Positions 13,082-14,557 of a stretch of DNA of 14,557 nt are shown here, one piece after another (the first letter of the stretch is position 1; each line of letters begins with the position of its first letter). Where the stretch lies: positions 1 to 14,557 of the forward strand of contig CABRXX010000065.1 in assembly GCA_902475025.1 (NCBI GenBank), given 5' to 3'. The translations under genes were made by a program, and so were the position numbers. A model generated the notes under the pieces. It was not told the origin of the DNA and did not search any database. It saw only the letters and a list, made by a program, of their open reading frames with translations. Source of the DNA: Merdiplasma sp905207905 (GTDB lineage Bacteria; Bacillota; Clostridia; Lachnospirales; Lachnospiraceae).

Positions 13082-14230
13082 TCACCATTCTGCAATCGCT
13101 CCATCCGGCGTTCTCCAGACAGGATTTCTCCACTCCTGCCACTGAAGAGCTTTTTCCCGAATTTTCTCTTCATTAACATCTACACCAAGGCCTGGACCCT
13201 TCAGAAGATTCACATATCCGTCCTGATATTCAAATACGGATTTGTCTGTCAAATAATCCATCAAGTCGGAACCTTGATTATAGTGGATACCCAAACTCTG
13301 TTCCTGAATAAAAGCATTCTGTGTACAAAAATCAAGCTGCAGACAGCTGGCCAGCGCCACCGGCCCCAGTGGGCAATGAGGTGCCACCGCAATATCATAC
13401 GCTTCTGCCATTGCCGCAATTCGCCGCACCTCAGAAATCCCCCCCGCATGGCTTAAGTCTGGCTGGATAATGTCCACACCGCCTCCAGTAAGCATAGACT
13501 TAAATCCCCAACGAGTAAAATTGCGTTCTCCAGTAGCAATCGGTATGCTGGTACAGCTTTTCAATTCTCTGAACGCTTCTTCATTTTCACAAAGTACTGG
13601 TTCTTCCACAAACATAGGATGGAACTGCTCCAATTCTTTCATAATCACCTTTGCCATTCCTTTATGAACACGCCCATGAAAATCAAGAGCGATATCCATT
13701 TTATAGCCCAATGCTTCCCGAATGCTGGCTACCCGCGCACACACATCCTCAACCACCTGATAATTATCAATCCAGGAAATTTCCGGCGTTGCATTCATTT
13801 TGATAGCCCGGTAACCCTGCTCATATTTTTCCAACGCCTGTGCGGCGACATCTGCCGGACGATCTCCTCCGATCCAGCAGTATACCTTCATTTTATCCTT
13901 AACTGCACCGCCAAAAAAATCATAAACCGGCATATTGTGAGCTTTTCCTTTTATATCCCACAAAGCCTGATCAATTCCCGAGATGGCGCTGGTCAGAATA
14001 GGACCTCCTCGATAAAATGCCCCCCGATACAGTGTCTGCCAAATATCCTCTACATTTTCTGCTGATTTTCCAATAATATAATCCTTCATTTCATGTACCG
14101 CAGTTTCCACTGTTGAGGCTTTTCCTTCTATAACTGGTTCTCCCCAGCCTACAAATCCACTTTCTGTAGTAATCTTCAAAAAACACCACCGTGGCTCTAC
14201 TTTAAATGTTTCTATTGACCTGATTTTCAT
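13082..14230 (-). CDS. dgoD: D-galactonate dehydratase
   Basis: This enolase-superfamily enzyme dehydrates D-galactonate to 2-keto-3-deoxy-D-galactonate, a step of sugar-acid catabolism in the cytoplasm. The ATG at 14230 has AAAGGAG at a 9-base spacing and gives 382 residues, as I recall for E. coli DgoD; the longer frame from 14308 runs into the upstream gene. The metal ligands D183, E209 and E235 and the catalytic H185 (in DFHGR) and H285 (in APHCPLGP) fall at the positions I recall for E. coli DgoD. The N-terminal capping segment with VGWGEPVIEG, the FYRGGPIL motif and the C-terminal WRTPDGAIAEW also match. It lies 32 bases downstream of a phosphotriesterase-family gene, suggesting a joint sugar lactone/acid pathway. 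A related sugar acid as true substrate cannot be excluded. Confidence 0.93.
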   Translation of the reverse strand: MKIRSIETFKVEPRWCFLKITTESGFVGWGEPVIEGKASTVETAVHEMKDYIIGKSAENVEDIWQTLYRGAFYRGGPILTSAISGIDQALWDIKGKAHNMPVYDFFGGAVKDKMKVYCWIGGDRPADVAAQALEKYEQGYRAIKMNATPEISWIDNYQVVEDVCARVASIREALGYKMDIALDFHGRVHKGMAKVIMKELEQFHPMFVEEPVLCENEEAFRELKSCTSIPIATGERNFTRWGFKSMLTGGGVDIIQPDLSHAGGISEVRRIAAMAEAYDIAVAPHCPLGPVALASCLQLDFCTQNAFIQEQSLGIHYNQGSDLMDYLTDKSVFEYQDGYVNLLKGPGLGVDVNEEKIREKALQWQEWRNPVWRTPDGAIAEW

Positions 14231-14262
14231 TCCTTCTGTCTCCTTTAAATAAACACGTTTCA

Positions 14263-14557
14263 TTAACGGCTGAAAAATGCCCGTGGATTCTCCACAAGAA
14301 GCTGCCAAATCCCATCCTCTCCAAAACCCAGCTCCCGCAACATTGGAAGTACATACCGATGGATATAGCGGCTATTGTATACAGCATCATCAGGATCCGT
14401 GCCTCTTTTATCTTTCCATTCGAAACAGCCAAGATCCACAAAACTGACATAATCATGGGAGATCATCAGCTGATCAATCCAGCCGTTTTCACAAAGTTTC
14501 AGCAATGTGTCCACACGGTTTTTCAACGGATTTTTCGCATCATCCCCAAACCGATCC
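14263..14557 (-). CDS. Phosphotriesterase-family metal-dependent hydrolase, C-terminal part (gene cut by window edge)
   Basis: The frame is open to the window edge, and the visible 97 residues are the C-terminal end. DRFGDD opens the visible part, followed by LCENGWIDQLMISHD, in which the Asp of SHD (visible residue 35) matches the metal-binding Asp of phosphotriesterase-family barrels. The end YVLPMLRELGF ... NPRAFF is the family's usual C-terminal helix and NPxxFF signature. Known members include aryl organophosphate hydrolases, homoserine-lactone lactonases and phosphorylated sugar-lactone hydrolases. Because dgoD follows directly, a sugar-lactone or sugar-phosphate lactone substrate is the best inference. 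The N-terminal HxH metal ligands and carboxylated Lys are outside the window. Confidence 0.85.
   Translation of the reverse strand, partial: DRFGDDAKNPLKNRVDTLLKLCENGWIDQLMISHDYVSFVDLGCFEWKDKRGTDPDDAVYNSRYIHRYVLPMLRELGFGEDGIWQLLVENPRAFFSR

Overview
The window looks like chromosomal DNA from an anaerobic Clostridia, most likely a Lachnospiraceae of the Blautia type. I infer this from several features: AGGAGG-type ribosome binding sites, the gene order DUF512 radical SAM - der - plsY - gpsA, the order rplS - lepB - rbgA - lepB - rnhB - yraN - pgeF, a long 390-residue PRPP synthetase, and a MetV/RnfC protein of the acetogenic (Wood-Ljungdahl) type. No RNA operon, insertion sequence, phage gene or CRISPR array is visible. 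All genes except prs are on the minus strand.

Region 1 (1-1509, minus, cut by the window edge) encodes a MetV-like cysteine-rich domain fused to the front of an RnfC-like NADH/FMN domain. Such parts usually couple methylene-tetrahydrofolate reductase to an electron carrier. It has its own candidate promoter in the spacer after gpsA.

Region 2 (1715-6279, minus) is an operon-like row: a DUF512 radical SAM protein of unknown function, the ribosome-assembly GTPase Der, the acyltransferase PlsY, and glycerol-3-phosphate dehydrogenase GpsA. GpsA makes the sn-glycerol-3-phosphate that PlsY acylates, so the last two genes form the entry to phospholipid synthesis. The first three genes are separated by only 2-3 bases. 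A 252-base spacer with strong hairpins precedes gpsA.

Region 3 (6280-7924) is a divergent intergenic region with promoter candidates on both strands and a 17-bp operator-like palindrome. It is followed by prs on the plus strand, which ends at a large hairpin that can serve both converging transcripts.

Region 4 (7979-12969, minus) is a long housekeeping row: ribosomal protein L19 behind a probable leader RNA, two different signal peptidases I flanking the 50S-assembly GTPase RbgA, RNase HII, the YraN nuclease-like protein and the PgeF/YlmD laccase-domain protein. Its theme is ribosome assembly, secretion and nucleic-acid or nucleoside upkeep.

Region 5 (13082-14557, minus, cut by the window edge) is a sugar-acid catabolic unit: a D-galactonate dehydratase with every catalytic residue intact, preceded by the C-terminal end of a phosphotriesterase-family hydrolase that may be a lactonase.

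The observations most worth following are the MetV-RnfC fusion, the PTE-family/DgoD pair, the divergent PRPP synthetase with its palindrome-flanked promoter, and the second signal peptidase with an altered active-site box. I found no clear evidence of an entirely new system.
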